NCBI GenBank assembly: GCA_963804055.1
Contig: CAWDOU010000013.1
Location: forward strand, 62,001-126,000
Direction: 5' to 3'
DNA: 64,000 bases
Origin: Bog-473 sp963804055
Lineage (GTDB): Bacteria > Actinomycetota > Acidimicrobiia > Acidimicrobiales > RAAP-2
Part shown: positions 8,411 to 17,862 of the stretch, one piece after another
Layout: every line of letters begins with the position of its first letter
Position numbering within the stretch: the first letter of the stretch is position 1
The notes under the pieces: model-generated
Told to the model about the DNA's origin: nothing
Seen by the model: only the letters and a program-made list of their open reading frames with translations
Databases searched by the model: none
Position numbers and translations under genes: made by a program

Positions 8411-8836
8411 TTATCGGGCGAGCGTCGCGTGGCGCAGCCGCAACGACCAGCATGTGTCGCGGATGCCGGGACTTTCATCCCGCGATGACACGAGCACCCT
8501 GGCGCCTAGGTACTCGGCTGCGGCGATGGCTTCTGAACCGAGAGTTGATAATCCACGATGCTCCACGATGAGTTGACCCATCCTCCAGGCCAAGATGCGC
8601 ATTGGAACAACCTCGAACTCGTCAGGCAACGCCACTAAAGCGGCAATGAGGGCGCCGCGCTCTTCGGGCTCCCAACCGCCAAGCAAGGCTCCACCCAGCT
8701 GACCAGCCGCGCTCTTGCACAGACGAGCATAGAAGAGATTCGTCGTCGCCAAGCTGTCTCGCCGGATGGCGCGCCTGAGCGCTGCATCGGGCCCAGCGAG
8801 CCAGTCGCGGAGCAGATGGTCGTCGAGCAGGACCAT
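8411..8836 (-). CDS. PIN-like (VapC-like) putative toxin, copy 1
   Basis: A 141-aa protein directly downstream of an AbrB-like gene, with their stop and start sharing one base (TGATG). The N-terminal VLLDDHLLRDWL places acidic residues where PIN nucleases hold the first metal ligand. The C-terminal part (EAIAAAEYLGARVLVSSRDESPGIRD) shows the PIN pattern of a Glu, then Ala-rich helix, then strand followed by Asp. This suggests a metal-dependent RNase toxin, but the acidic set is incomplete by eye. It is clearly homologous to the product at 9228-9665 (V-x-LDD-x-LL, TT-x3-Y-x-R-x-C, GG-x-L-x-G, L-x-x-EA). A GGGAC-N4-ATCCC palindrome (8468-8481) lies inside its 3' end. Confidence 0.65.
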   Translation of the reverse strand: MVLLDDHLLRDWLAGPDAALRRAIRRDSLATTNLFYARLCKSAAGQLGGALLGGWEPEERGALIAALVALPDEFEVVPMRILAWRMGQLIVEHRGLSTLGSEAIAAAEYLGARVLVSSRDESPGIRDTCWSLRLRHATLAR

Positions 8837-9069
8837 CAGCTGCGCAGATCGGGATCATCCTCAGCAGCGACGGCCCGGTAGTGCGCCTCAGCCGGAAGAA
8901 GCTCGTCGACCAGACGACCGCGGTACCCGGCAGGAAGGGTCAGGACTCCAAAACCCAGGTCGAGAACATCCACCCTGCCGCCCTTCTCGAGGTGCCATCG
9001 CCGCCGAACGGCAGCAGGAAGACTCATTTGCCCTGATGACGAAACCTTGAATTTCTCTGCGGTAGCCAC
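8836..9069 (-). CDS. AbrB/MazE-type antitoxin-like DNA-binding protein, copy 1
   Basis: A 77-aa swapped-hairpin protein: KVSSSGQMSLPAAVRRRW, then a GGRVDVLDLGFGVLTLP strand pair, is the AbrB/SpoVT signature. GTG 9069 was chosen because GGGAGG lies 7 nt upstream; GTG 9084 is possible. Its stop overlaps the start of the toxin-like gene. Such antitoxins bind the operon promoter and neutralise the partner. It aligns well with the copy at 9672-9911 (GQ-x-SLPA-x-x-R-x-RW, GG, DLG, DPDL near the C-terminus). Confidence 0.75.
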   Translation of the reverse strand: MATAEKFKVSSSGQMSLPAAVRRRWHLEKGGRVDVLDLGFGVLTLPAGYRGRLVDELLPAEAHYRAVAAEDDPDLRS

Positions 9070-9227
9070 TTCGAGACCTCCCACTTGGTAATCCTACTGC
9101 TTTACCAAGTATAGACCCAGCCTCTGCCGCTACGTTCACACATGCCAGTGGTGACTGAGGTCGAAGTAGCCGCCTACTAAGACCAATCAGGTGCCGACCG
9201 GGAAGGCCAATGTCGAACGCAGATCAA

Positions 9228-9665
9228 TCAGTGGGCGACTGTGCGCCAGGCGATTCCTTCTTGATCGAGGATCTCAGGCAAGACGCCGTTAGTGCTCTCG
9301 GGCGATAGCCAAAGTGTCGCACCTAGGAGTTGTCCGGTTGCGAGGGCCTCAAGGTTCAACAAGTTGAGATGCGGATAGCTACCTGCGAACCGGGCCATTG
9401 TCGGCACAGTCATCCGAGGATCTGGCAGAAGAATGTCCTCGCGTAATTCAAGCAAACTCATGATCGCTTCCCGCTGCAGGTCCTCACCGAGATCGCCGAA
9501 AGGGCCCGAGAGGTGTCCACCAGCACCAAGCACAGCCGCACGGCAGGCGCGGTAGTACCAGTAGCTCGTCGTATAGAACTCCGCAGAGTTCCTTTGAAGA
9601 CCTACCAGCAGCTCTTCGATCAGCAGCCTGTCGTCAAGGACGACGGCGCGGGATCGGCGGGGCAA
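9228..9665 (-). CDS. PIN-like (VapC-like) putative toxin, copy 2
   Basis: A 145-aa paralogue of the protein at 8411-8836, beginning 6 nt after its AbrB-like partner. It shares VVLDDRLLIEELL at the N-terminus, TT-x3-Y-Y-R-A-C, and LNLLNLEALATGQLLGATLWLS near the C-terminus. The late Asp of copy 1 (SSRDE) is replaced by SPESTNG, so the metal site may be damaged or different here. Toxin activity is inferred from gene order and the N-terminal acidic pair; a nuclease assignment is tentative. Confidence 0.6.
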   Translation of the reverse strand: MPRRSRAVVLDDRLLIEELLVGLQRNSAEFYTTSYWYYRACRAAVLGAGGHLSGPFGDLGEDLQREAIMSLLELREDILLPDPRMTVPTMARFAGSYPHLNLLNLEALATGQLLGATLWLSPESTNGVLPEILDQEGIAWRTVAH

Positions 9666-9671
9666 TGTCCG

Positions 9672-9911
9672 TTACTGGTCGGCGAGATCAGGGTCGGCGA
9701 GAGAAGCCAGACCCGTGGAATAGCGCCCCCGAAGGACTCGTCGCAATTCATCCCTGGCTGCTTGCACCCCTCCCGGGATGATCAAAGCGGCATTGCCGAG
9801 GTCAATGAATCCGATTTCGCCCCCCTCGTCGATGCCCCAACGGTGTCGGAGGTCGGCTGGCAGGCTGGTCTGACCGCGGTGCGAAACCCTGGCATTCGTT
9901 GACGCTGGCAT
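9672..9911 (-). CDS. AbrB/MazE-type antitoxin-like DNA-binding protein, copy 2
   Basis: A 79-aa AbrB-fold protein (RVSHRGQTSLPADLRHRWGI, then GGEIGFIDLGNAALIIPGG) ending in LADPDLADQ. The start at 9911 (MPASTN) matches the usual antitoxin N-terminus; ATG 9929 adds six residues. It is the first gene of the second antitoxin-toxin pair and shares the duplicated arrangement with the pair at 8411-9069. The promoter should lie between 9930 and 10005. Confidence 0.75.
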   Translation of the reverse strand: MPASTNARVSHRGQTSLPADLRHRWGIDEGGEIGFIDLGNAALIIPGGVQAARDELRRVLRGRYSTGLASLADPDLADQ

Positions 9912-10005
9912 ACATGCATTGTAATCCATGACGTTCTACAAGGCAACACGAGCTACGCCAGCGCCTTGATCGATAAGCCCCGGAACCACGAGTCAGGGTC
10001 GTTTT

Positions 10006-10027
10006 ATCCCGCGAATATCCCGCGGGC
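10006..10027 (+). repeat. 22-bp terminal direct repeat, right copy
   Basis: Identical to 7777-7798 and placed 97 bp inside the right tRNA repeat. It contains CCCGCG-N7-CGCGGG. The pair therefore sits near both inner ends of the element in the same orientation. Confidence 0.7.
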
Positions 10028-10124
10028 GCCGTCGATCAGGCCGGTTCAAGCCAGTACGTCCAGTTCTTTGACCCGCAATTTTCGTTCACAAGGGTTCACG
10101 AAAAGACGCTTTTCCGACCGTCCT

Positions 10125-10162
10125 AGCTGATGATGCCAGTTCGATCCTGGTCGGCCGCTCTC
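10125..10162 (+). repeat. attR-like direct repeat (tRNA-Gly 3' fragment)
   Basis: A second copy of the tRNA-Gly 3' half with no 5' half, so not a functional tRNA. It marks the right boundary of the insertion. The rest of the 9912-10365 gap holds the promoter region of the antitoxin gene, the 22-bp repeat, and about 200 bases (10163-10365) in which I see no gene. Confidence 0.9.
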
Positions 10163-10365
10163 GTCAGATGTCCAGGCCACGACGGTCGTGGCCGATGGGA
10201 TTCAGGACGGACGCGCTCCGAGTTGCTTCTGCGATTTCCGAGCGCGCTCCCGCTCCGGGGCCTTCGACCGGAGGCTCGACGGTACGGGTAAGGCGAAGCC
10301 CTGCGCCGCTCCCTTGCGCTCGCCCGCCCACTCGGAGAACGAGTTCGGCTGTTCCATTTCGAGGG

Positions 10366-12288
<1,923 letters not shown>

Positions 12289-12415
12289 GAATGGTCGCTT
12301 CGGCGGCTATTCGGTTGAAGGCCTGAAGGCGGTGCGGACGCCACGGCCGATGATCGGCGAGCAAGCATCATCATGCGCATCTCTTGATCTTTGATCGTGG
12401 CGGTGCCCCGAACTA

Positions 12416-12429
12416 GGGACTTCGGTCCC
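12416..12429. promoter_or_regulatory. DosR/DevR-like palindromic box upstream of ftsH
   Basis: A perfect GGGAC-TTCG-GTCCC, the same arm length and 4-nt spacer as the mycobacterial DosR consensus core (GGGAC-TWWA-GTCCC). A half-site-like GGGACTTCGGCAC follows at about 12495-12507. The surrounding 12289-12637 gap contains no gene that I can support. A degenerate copy of the element's 22-bp repeat is at 12513-12534. Confidence 0.55.
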
Positions 12430-12637
12430 TCCTGAGGGCGAAGGAGGTCCTTTCGCCAAAGGGAACTTCTGACTCCACAGTCGAGACGTCACAAGGGGAC
12501 TTCGGCACTTCCATCCCGCGAAGATCCCGTGGACGCCGACAGTCGACGCCATCCGCCTCCGTGCACGCATCGCTCTGACCTGCCACAACAGCATGAGTTC
12601 GGGTTCGCCCGGCTGTTTCACCCACGATGCTCGACGG

Positions 12638-13114
12638 TCATTCTCCAGTCTTTGGTTCTTGGTCGAACTCCATGTCCCACGAGGCGTCCAGTTGAAGCCC
12701 GAGCATGGCCTGGACCTGGCGTACCCAGCCCTCGGCGCTCGCAATGCCCGGCTCAGGCTGAGCGGCCAGGATGAGCTCGAGGGGGCCGAGGGCTGCAGCT
12801 TGTTGAAGCCGCAGCACCCGCTCGCAACCACGGGAGGCCTCGAGCATGAGGCGAGCCAGGTGGGCTCGCCCCTCCCGCCATTCAGGATGCTTGTCCCGCT
12901 TGTCCAGGTCCACACGCGGCTCGCCTCGCACGCTTCGCAGCTGGTCGATTGCGCCGTGGGCCAACAGGTTCGTCCAGGCCCAGGTCGGGACAGGCAGCTT
13001 GTGATCCTCGAGCCATTCGACGAGGCGTCCTTCGAGGAAGGCGCCAGCCTCTCCGACCAGCTGCACGCAGTCGTGCTCGAAAGTGTCGCGCCGCCGACGC
13101 CTCCAGGGAGTCAC
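12638..13114 (-). CDS. Hypothetical protein
   Basis: A 158-aa soluble protein from GTG 13114 (VTPWRRRRRDTF). It is rich in charged helices (GRLVEWLEDHKLPVPTWAWTNLLAHG, ARLMLEASRGCERVLRLQQ), with no membrane segment and no family that I recognise. The open frame extends to an ATG at 13288, but that start would overlie the GGGAC-N4-GTCCC box at 13260 and has no ribosome site. The GTG overlaps the stop of a short ORF that begins at 13200, so either the two are coupled or they are one gene broken by a frameshift. Confidence 0.5.
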   Translation of the reverse strand: MTPWRRRRRDTFEHDCVQLVGEAGAFLEGRLVEWLEDHKLPVPTWAWTNLLAHGAIDQLRSVRGEPRVDLDKRDKHPEWREGRAHLARLMLEASRGCERVLRLQQAAALGPLELILAAQPEPGIASAEGWVRQVQAMLGLQLDASWDMEFDQEPKTGE

Positions 13115-13200
13115 CGGTACCCCACCGAGGCCTGGGCTTGCTTCGCGTCGCCCGCAGTGAAGAGCTGGAGCGAATCCAGACTCTCCGAGGACTCGCTCAT
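13111..13200 (-). CDS. Short upstream ORF or displaced N-terminus of the hypothetical protein
   Basis: A 29-codon ORF (starts MSESSESLDSLQLF) begins 60 nt below a perfect GGGAC-N4-GTCCC palindrome and ends in a GTGA overlap with the next frame. Its composition (acidic, Ser-rich, helix-like) resembles a natural protein N-terminus better than the alternative frame, which reads through Arg/Pro-rich sequence here. A single-base frameshift near 13112 would join it to the downstream protein. Confidence 0.35.
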   Translation of the reverse strand: MSESSESLDSLQLFTAGDAKQAQASVGYR

Positions 13201-13259
13201 AAGTCGAAATTACGCCCCCTTCCCGCAGTTGTAGAGAGGCCCAAGGTGTTTCGCGAATA

Positions 13260-13273
13260 GGGACGAAGGTCCC
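13260..13273. promoter_or_regulatory. DosR/DevR-like palindromic box
   Basis: A perfect GGGAC-GAAG-GTCCC. It lies 60 nt upstream of the ATG at 13200 on the minus strand, a plausible activator position for that short ORF and the hypothetical gene behind it. Confidence 0.5.
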
Positions 13274-13326
13274 GGATTCACCATCCACGAGAGCCGCTCA
13301 GCGATGGTTCTGCACGTGGGGATCAG

Positions 13327-13656
13327 TCACTGATCTAACGACCGGGAATGGAATGTGTCGCGGATGAGCATGAACCGCATCGACCAGTACCCGGGCCGTG
13401 GCTCCGGGAGATCATGCCTGGTCCAGAAGAACCCAATCAGCGTCACAGCGACAGCGGCGACCCAGATGGACACCCCTGCGGCGAGGATCCAGGATGTGAA
13501 TCCAAACGAGATCGCGAGAACACCCACGACGGCGATCGCCAGTCCGACGTAACCCACCCGGAGGGCCCATACAGTCACCTTCCAGTGCTCGTTCTGCTGC
13601 AGCCCCGTCGGCTCGTCCTTGCAGGGATTGTTCAACCATCGGACGAACCTGTTCAT
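13327..13656 (-). CDS. Small two-TM membrane protein
   Basis: A 109-aa protein with two adjacent hydrophobic helices (about 33-52 and 56-76) after a charged N-terminus (MNRFVRWLNNPCKDEPTG). The C-terminal cytoplasmic tail is Arg/Pro-rich (FWTRHDLPEPRPGYW). ATG 13656 gives a natural start; the frame continues upstream into the next gene without family sequence. It lies 74 nt downstream of the ABC-2 permease gene on the same strand and may belong to that operon. Function unknown. Confidence 0.6.
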   Translation of the reverse strand: MNRFVRWLNNPCKDEPTGLQQNEHWKVTVWALRVGYVGLAIAVVGVLAISFGFTSWILAAGVSIWVAAVAVTLIGFFWTRHDLPEPRPGYWSMRFMLIRDTFHSRSLDQ

Positions 13657-13730
13657 TGGCTCTTCGGGTCCGTTGTCCACCAACGCCCCTTTCGTCGTAA
13701 CCCACGCAGAGCAGACGGTTCGAGTAGTGC

Positions 13731-14543
13731 TTACGCCGTGGCCCGGCGATAGAGGTTGAGTGAGATCACGAAGAAGACCACCAAAATCCCCAGGCACCAT
13801 GCGATGGCCTGCCAGAGCTGCGAGGCAAGCGGTCCGCCTTCGAAGAGGGCGCGAACCGAATCGATGACCACGCTGGCGGGTTGATTCCGCGCGAAAGGTT
13901 GGAGCCAGCCGGGCATCGTGGCCACGGGAACGACGGCGGAGCTGGCAAAGAACAGGATGAACATCGGGAGAATCGCGGCGATCTGGGCCGTCTGAGGATC
14001 GCGGACGGCAAGTCCCACGGCGGCGTACATCCAGATGAAGGCGTAGCCGAAGAGGATGATCAATGCGATTCCGACAAGGCATGCGCCGACGGAGCTGTGG
14101 AACCGGAAGCCCACGAGAAGGCCGAGTCCGACCATGAAGCACAGCGCCAGGACACTGCGGCACAGGTCCGCCAGCGTCCGGCCGGCCAAGAACGCTGAAC
14201 GCGCCATAGGCAGGCTCCGGAACCGATCAACCATTCCGGATTGAAGGTCCTGCGCCAAGCTGAGAGCCGTGGTCATTCCCCCGATGAGCACCGCCTCGAG
14301 GAAGATGGCGGGAACCACGTAGTCCACGTAGTCCAGGCCAGGAATGTGAATCGCCCCCCCCAGCACGTAGCGGAACAGCAGCAGAATGATGGTGGGCTGG
14401 ACCACGGAGAGGACCAGCAGTTGCGGAGTTCGGACGATTCGCAGGAGGTTGCGCTTCGTCATCCCGAAGAAGTCCCGGGCGGACAGGCGCAGGCTCACTG
14501 AGGCGGGCTGCACGCTCAGTCGCTGCGCGGCGACCTCGCTCAT
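13731..14543 (-). CDS. ABC-2 type exporter permease (DrrB-like)
   Basis: A 270-aa integral membrane protein with about six helices. It begins with the family-typical cytosolic stretch MTKRNLLRIVRTPQLL and the following helix VLSVVQPTIILLLFRYVLGG. It is DrrB-like: it ends in a short basic tail (NLYRRATA) and contains LAQDLQSGMVDRFRSLPMARSA, the conserved coupling helix. It partners the overlapping ATPase gene (4-nt overlap) to form a drug, lipid or glycolipid exporter. The substrate cannot be told. Confidence 0.88.
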   Translation of the reverse strand: MSEVAAQRLSVQPASVSLRLSARDFFGMTKRNLLRIVRTPQLLVLSVVQPTIILLLFRYVLGGAIHIPGLDYVDYVVPAIFLEAVLIGGMTTALSLAQDLQSGMVDRFRSLPMARSAFLAGRTLADLCRSVLALCFMVGLGLLVGFRFHSSVGACLVGIALIILFGYAFIWMYAAVGLAVRDPQTAQIAAILPMFILFFASSAVVPVATMPGWLQPFARNQPASVVIDSVRALFEGGPLASQLWQAIAWCLGILVVFFVISLNLYRRATA

Positions 14544-15526
14544 CCTCCTGCCTCCGGAACTGAGGATCCTGCTGCAGCCGTCGTGGCCCCCGTCGTCGGT
14601 GGCCCGGTGAAGGAGAGGAACACGTCATCGAGTGAAGGGCGGCGAATCCTCAGATCGTCAAGGGCCACCCCGTTGTCCTCGAGCTCGCGGCCTGCACGGA
14701 GGAGAGCGTCGACCCTGCCATTCACCCGAACGCCGATCTTCTTGAGGTCACGATCTACCTGCACTTCGCCGTCACCGAACGTCTCGACAAGTCGGACCGA
14801 GCGCTCGAGGTCGGCCCCGTCGGCGATCTGCACCTCCAACATGTCGCCGCCGATCCGGTCCTTCAATTGATCGGCGGTTCCACGAGCGACCACGCGGCCG
14901 GTGTCAAGCAGCACGATTTGATCGGCGAGATACTCGGCCTCCTCCATGTACTGCGTCGTCAGAAGCACCGTCGAGCCTTCGTCAACGAGGTCTTCGATGA
15001 AGGACCAGAGGTCATTTCTCGTCCGAGGGTCCAAACCCGTGGTGGGCTCGTCGAGCAGGAGGATGGGCGGTCGTCCGATGAGGCTCGCGGCGAGGTCGAG
15101 CCGGCGTCGCATGCCACCCGAATAGGTCTTGACCGGCCTGTCGGCCGCTCCGGTCAGAGTCATACGCTCCAGCGCGTCTTGAGCGCGCTGCCGATAGTCG
15201 GACCGCTCAAGGTGATACAGGAGGCCGACAAGTTCCAGATTCTCCCGGCCGGTCAAGAGTTCGTCGACCGACGCGAATTGTCCCGCCAACCCGATGATCG
15301 ACCGAATGGCCTTGGCCTCTTTCCGCACGTCACGCCCAGCCACCTTGGCGACGCCCGAATCGGGCTGGACGAGTGTGGTCAGGATCCGGATGAGGGTCGT
15401 CTTGCCTGCCCCGTTCGGACCAAGGAGCGCCAGGACGGTGCCCGGCTCCGCCGACAGGGAGACATCCTCCAAAGCCTGGTTCGACCCGAAGCGTTTCGAT
15501 ACTCCGCTGACTTCAATGGCCATCAT
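14540..15526 (-). CDS. ABC exporter ATP-binding protein (DrrA-like)
   Basis: A 328-aa ATPase. Walker A is LLGPNGAGKTT, the signature is YSGGMRRRLDLA, Walker B is LLLDEPTTGLD, and the switch region is LLTTQYMEEAEYLAD. The C-terminal extension (about residues 215-310, DMLEVQIADGADLERSVRLV onward) is the DrrA-type regulatory domain. The start at 15526 (MMAIEV) is preferred over a far-upstream in-frame codon that would include the 15661 palindrome. The palindrome lies 135 nt upstream of the start. Confidence 0.88.
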   Translation of the reverse strand: MMAIEVSGVSKRFGSNQALEDVSLSAEPGTVLALLGPNGAGKTTLIRILTTLVQPDSGVAKVAGRDVRKEAKAIRSIIGLAGQFASVDELLTGRENLELVGLLYHLERSDYRQRAQDALERMTLTGAADRPVKTYSGGMRRRLDLAASLIGRPPILLLDEPTTGLDPRTRNDLWSFIEDLVDEGSTVLLTTQYMEEAEYLADQIVLLDTGRVVARGTADQLKDRIGGDMLEVQIADGADLERSVRLVETFGDGEVQVDRDLKKIGVRVNGRVDALLRAGRELEDNGVALDDLRIRRPSLDDVFLSFTGPPTTGATTAAAGSSVPEAGG

Positions 15527-15660
15527 GGCGGATTGTGCGACGGCGCTGACCCTGTCCTTCGCCGAAGACGTGATGACCACTGTCCGTCCCTTCCGGATAC
15601 CTCGTACGACGGAATACCGCCCGGGTTCGCATGATGACATCAGGAGCCGCCGCTGTCTTA

Positions 15661-15674
15661 GGGACAAACGTCCC
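15661..15674. promoter_or_regulatory. DosR/DevR-like palindromic box upstream of the DrrAB-like operon
   Basis: A perfect GGGAC-AAAC-GTCCC in the 310-bp divergent intergenic region 15527-15836, which has no other gene. Confidence 0.5.
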
Positions 15675-15732
15675 GATCACGCTGCACGGTGGCGTTCTTC
15701 GAGCTGGTTGGGAAATGAGCCCACGCTGAGAA

Positions 15733-15746
15733 AGGACTTAGGTCCC
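15733..15746. promoter_or_regulatory. DosR/DevR-like palindromic box upstream of the 49-aa ORF
   Basis: AGGAC-TTAG-GTCCC, one mismatch from a perfect palindrome, 72 bp from the box at 15661 and 91 nt before the ATG at 15837. A CCCCC-TTT-GGGGG hairpin followed by GGCTTTT begins at its right edge (15744-15764) and could act as an attenuator-like stem; this is speculative. Confidence 0.45.
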
Positions 15747-15836
15747 CCTTTGGGGGGGCTTTTGGGTCTACGGACCGGATCCCCGGTGCAGTCCAATGGA
15801 GACAGACGGAATTCGCCGTCTCGAGAGGAGGCAGTG

Positions 15837-15986
15837 ATGAATCGAAGCCGAAGTCGCCGGGCAGTCCTCAGCCCGCACCGAACGCGCCGACCCTCACTCA
15901 GTCCGTACTACATGGACGAGACAGCCTTCACTCTCGCGGACATCCTTCGGGACCGTGCGTTGGACACGTCGACTGCCAAGGCCTGA
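15837..15986 (+). CDS. Small basic protein of 49 aa
   Basis: The ORF begins MNRSRSRRAVLSPHRTRR and ends in an acidic, helix-like stretch (DETAFTLADILRDRALDTS). Its ATG follows a strong GAGAGGAGG ribosome site at the right spacing, which, with the upstream palindrome, is the main reason to believe it is translated. The arginine-rich half could bind nucleic acid. No family recognised. It lies 42 nt before the FtsX-like permease gene and may be the first cistron of that operon. Confidence 0.5.
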   Translation: MNRSRSRRAVLSPHRTRRPSLSPYYMDETAFTLADILRDRALDTSTAKA

Positions 15987-16028
15987 CTCCAAGCTCTCAT
16001 TTCGACGTTCACCCGCCGACCTGCCCCC

Positions 16029-17147
16029 ATGACCTTCTTCGATCTCATTTTGCGCAACCTGTGGAAGAAGAAGGCTCGGTCGCTCGGGTTGCTCCTGGCG
16101 GTCGCCGTCGCCGTAATGACCGTTGTGGCGCTCGACGTGACGAGCAGCGGGCTCGAGCAATCGGCCGCCGCGATCATCTCGGTCGGCAAAGCCGATTTCA
16201 CAGTGGCTCAGAAGGGTGCATCGAGCACGCTGACGAGCACGATCGACCGAAACGAGCTCGCCGGCATCGTCCATACGCCGGGTGTCCAGAGCGCCGTCGG
16301 CGTCCTGGTGGAGACAGAGCACATCAACGCGGACAATCCCGTGTTCATTGAGATCGGGATCCAACCCAGCGATCTGGCCGCCTTCGGCGTGAAGATCGTT
16401 GCCGGACGGAGTTATTCCGCCACCAGCGACCACGAGGTGATGCTGGGGTGGACGGCGGCAGCCAACCTCGGGCTGCATGTCGGCGACCATTTCCACGCCA
16501 ACGGCACTCTGAACACGGTCGTCGGCATCTACTCCACCGGCAACGCTTTCGGCGACGCCGGGGCGATGTTCCCGCTCCCGGCCATTCAGGGCTACAACCG
16601 CCTTCCCGGGATCGTGACCCTGGCCTTCGTCAAGGTCCAGCCCGGCTACTCCGTCGCAAGCGTGGCGGCCAAGATCGCCTATGACCAGCCCCAGCTCACC
16701 ACCATCCGAACTGCCAACCAGTTCGGGAGAGCAGACACCAACCTCGTGTACCTGCAAGCGGCAGTCAACGGCAGCACTGTGCTGGCCATCCTCATCGGCG
16801 CCATCATCGTGGGCAACACCATGTTGCTCTCCCTTTTCGAGCGGACCCGTGAATTCGGGCTTCTCAGGGCCTTCGGCTGGACCCGCCGCCGTACTGTCGT
16901 CTTGCTGCTGAGCGAAAGCCTCCTGCTGGCCATCCTCGGCGCCTGCGTCGGCGTTGCCCTCTCCTTTGTCGTCACGGCACTGATCGCACAACTGCCGTCA
17001 CTGAAGGGCATCTTGCACCCGAACTTCACGGAGGGGGCATTTTGGCGCGCGCTGTTCACCGCCCTCGTCATGACCTTCTTGGGCGCCCTCTACCCGACCA
17101 CCCGCGCCGCCCTTCTCTCTCCCCTCAAAGCACTCAGCTATGAGTGA
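16029..17147 (+). CDS. FtsX/MacB-like ABC transporter permease
   Basis: A 372-aa permease with one N-terminal transmembrane helix (about 15-37, RSLGLLLAVAVAVMTVVALDV). A roughly 220-residue extracytoplasmic MacB-PCD-like domain follows, then three C-terminal helices (about 253-275, 295-325 and 340-360). The LFERTREFGLLRAFGWTRR segment is the FtsX-family hallmark that contacts the ATPase. It overlaps the ATPase gene by 8 nt. No ribosome site is evident before its ATG. Such systems extrude lipids, peptides or antibiotics, or act as mechanotransmitters. Confidence 0.85.
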   Translation: MTFFDLILRNLWKKKARSLGLLLAVAVAVMTVVALDVTSSGLEQSAAAIISVGKADFTVAQKGASSTLTSTIDRNELAGIVHTPGVQSAVGVLVETEHINADNPVFIEIGIQPSDLAAFGVKIVAGRSYSATSDHEVMLGWTAAANLGLHVGDHFHANGTLNTVVGIYSTGNAFGDAGAMFPLPAIQGYNRLPGIVTLAFVKVQPGYSVASVAAKIAYDQPQLTTIRTANQFGRADTNLVYLQAAVNGSTVLAILIGAIIVGNTMLLSLFERTREFGLLRAFGWTRRRTVVLLLSESLLLAILGACVGVALSFVVTALIAQLPSLKGILHPNFTEGAFWRALFTALVMTFLGALYPTTRAALLSPLKALSYE

Positions 17148-17847
17148 GGAGCCGCTTGCCGTGCAGGTGCAGGGCGTGACACGGGTCTTTCCCGGTCATG
17201 TCAACGCACTCGCCGGGGTGGATCTGGCCGTCGCCTACGGCGAAACGGTGGCGATCACCGGGCCGTCGGGCTGCGGCAAGTCGACACTCCTCCACCTCCT
17301 GGCAGCTATCGACTCCCCTTCCTCAGGTTCGGTCATCGTGGCCGGTCAAGACCTGGCACAGATTCGCGATCTCAGCCGTTACCGGCGTCACGAGGTGGGG
17401 CTCGTCTTCCAGTTCCACAATCTCCTGCCTCAACTCAGCGCCCTCGCCAACGTGGAGATGCCCATGTTCGGCACCGATCTGTCGACTCGTCAACGCAAGC
17501 TCCGAGCCGCCCAGCTCCTGGCCCAGGTTGACCTCGCGGGTTGCGAAAGCCGCCTGCCCACGGAACTGTCCGGCGGGGAGCGCCAGCGGGTGGCCATTGC
17601 CCGTGCTCTGGCGAACGATCCTCAGATCCTCTTGGCCGACGAGCCGACCGGGAGCCTCGACTCGGCATCCACCAGCCGGTTCCTCGATCTGATCGAACAA
17701 CTCGGTTCCTCTGGTATGACCATCGTGATGGTGACCCACGCGGCGGATGTCGCGGCACATGCTGACCGCATCATCAGAATGCGAGACGGACGGATCATCG
17801 ATCCGACTCAATCGTTCGATCACGATCGCTTTGTCTCTGCGACCTGA
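17140..17847 (+). CDS. ABC transporter ATP-binding protein (LolD/MacB-type)
   Basis: A 235-aa ATPase. Walker A is TGPSGCGKSTLLHLL, the Q-loop is VGLVFQFHNLLPQLSALANVEMP (the family-typical F-Q-x-x-N-L-L-P), the signature is LSGGERQRVAIARAL, Walker B is ILLADEPTGSLD, and the switch His is in MVTHAAD. It belongs to the LolD/MacB/SalX group, which pairs with FtsX-like permeases such as the one encoded just upstream. Confidence 0.9.
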   Translation: MSEEPLAVQVQGVTRVFPGHVNALAGVDLAVAYGETVAITGPSGCGKSTLLHLLAAIDSPSSGSVIVAGQDLAQIRDLSRYRRHEVGLVFQFHNLLPQLSALANVEMPMFGTDLSTRQRKLRAAQLLAQVDLAGCESRLPTELSGGERQRVAIARALANDPQILLADEPTGSLDSASTSRFLDLIEQLGSSGMTIVMVTHAADVAAHADRIIRMRDGRIIDPTQSFDHDRFVSAT

Positions 17848-17862
17848 GTCGTCACGAAGATC

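Noticed and set aside
8194..8478. 94-codon minus-strand ORF inside the tRNA-Gly element
   Set aside because: It overlaps the toxin-like gene, has no recognisable domain or ribosome site, and its only notable part is the repeated 20-bp motif, which is better explained as DNA duplication.
10121..10162. A second tRNA-Gly gene
   Set aside because: Only the 3' half is present; no D-arm, 5' acceptor strand or complete anticodon stem.
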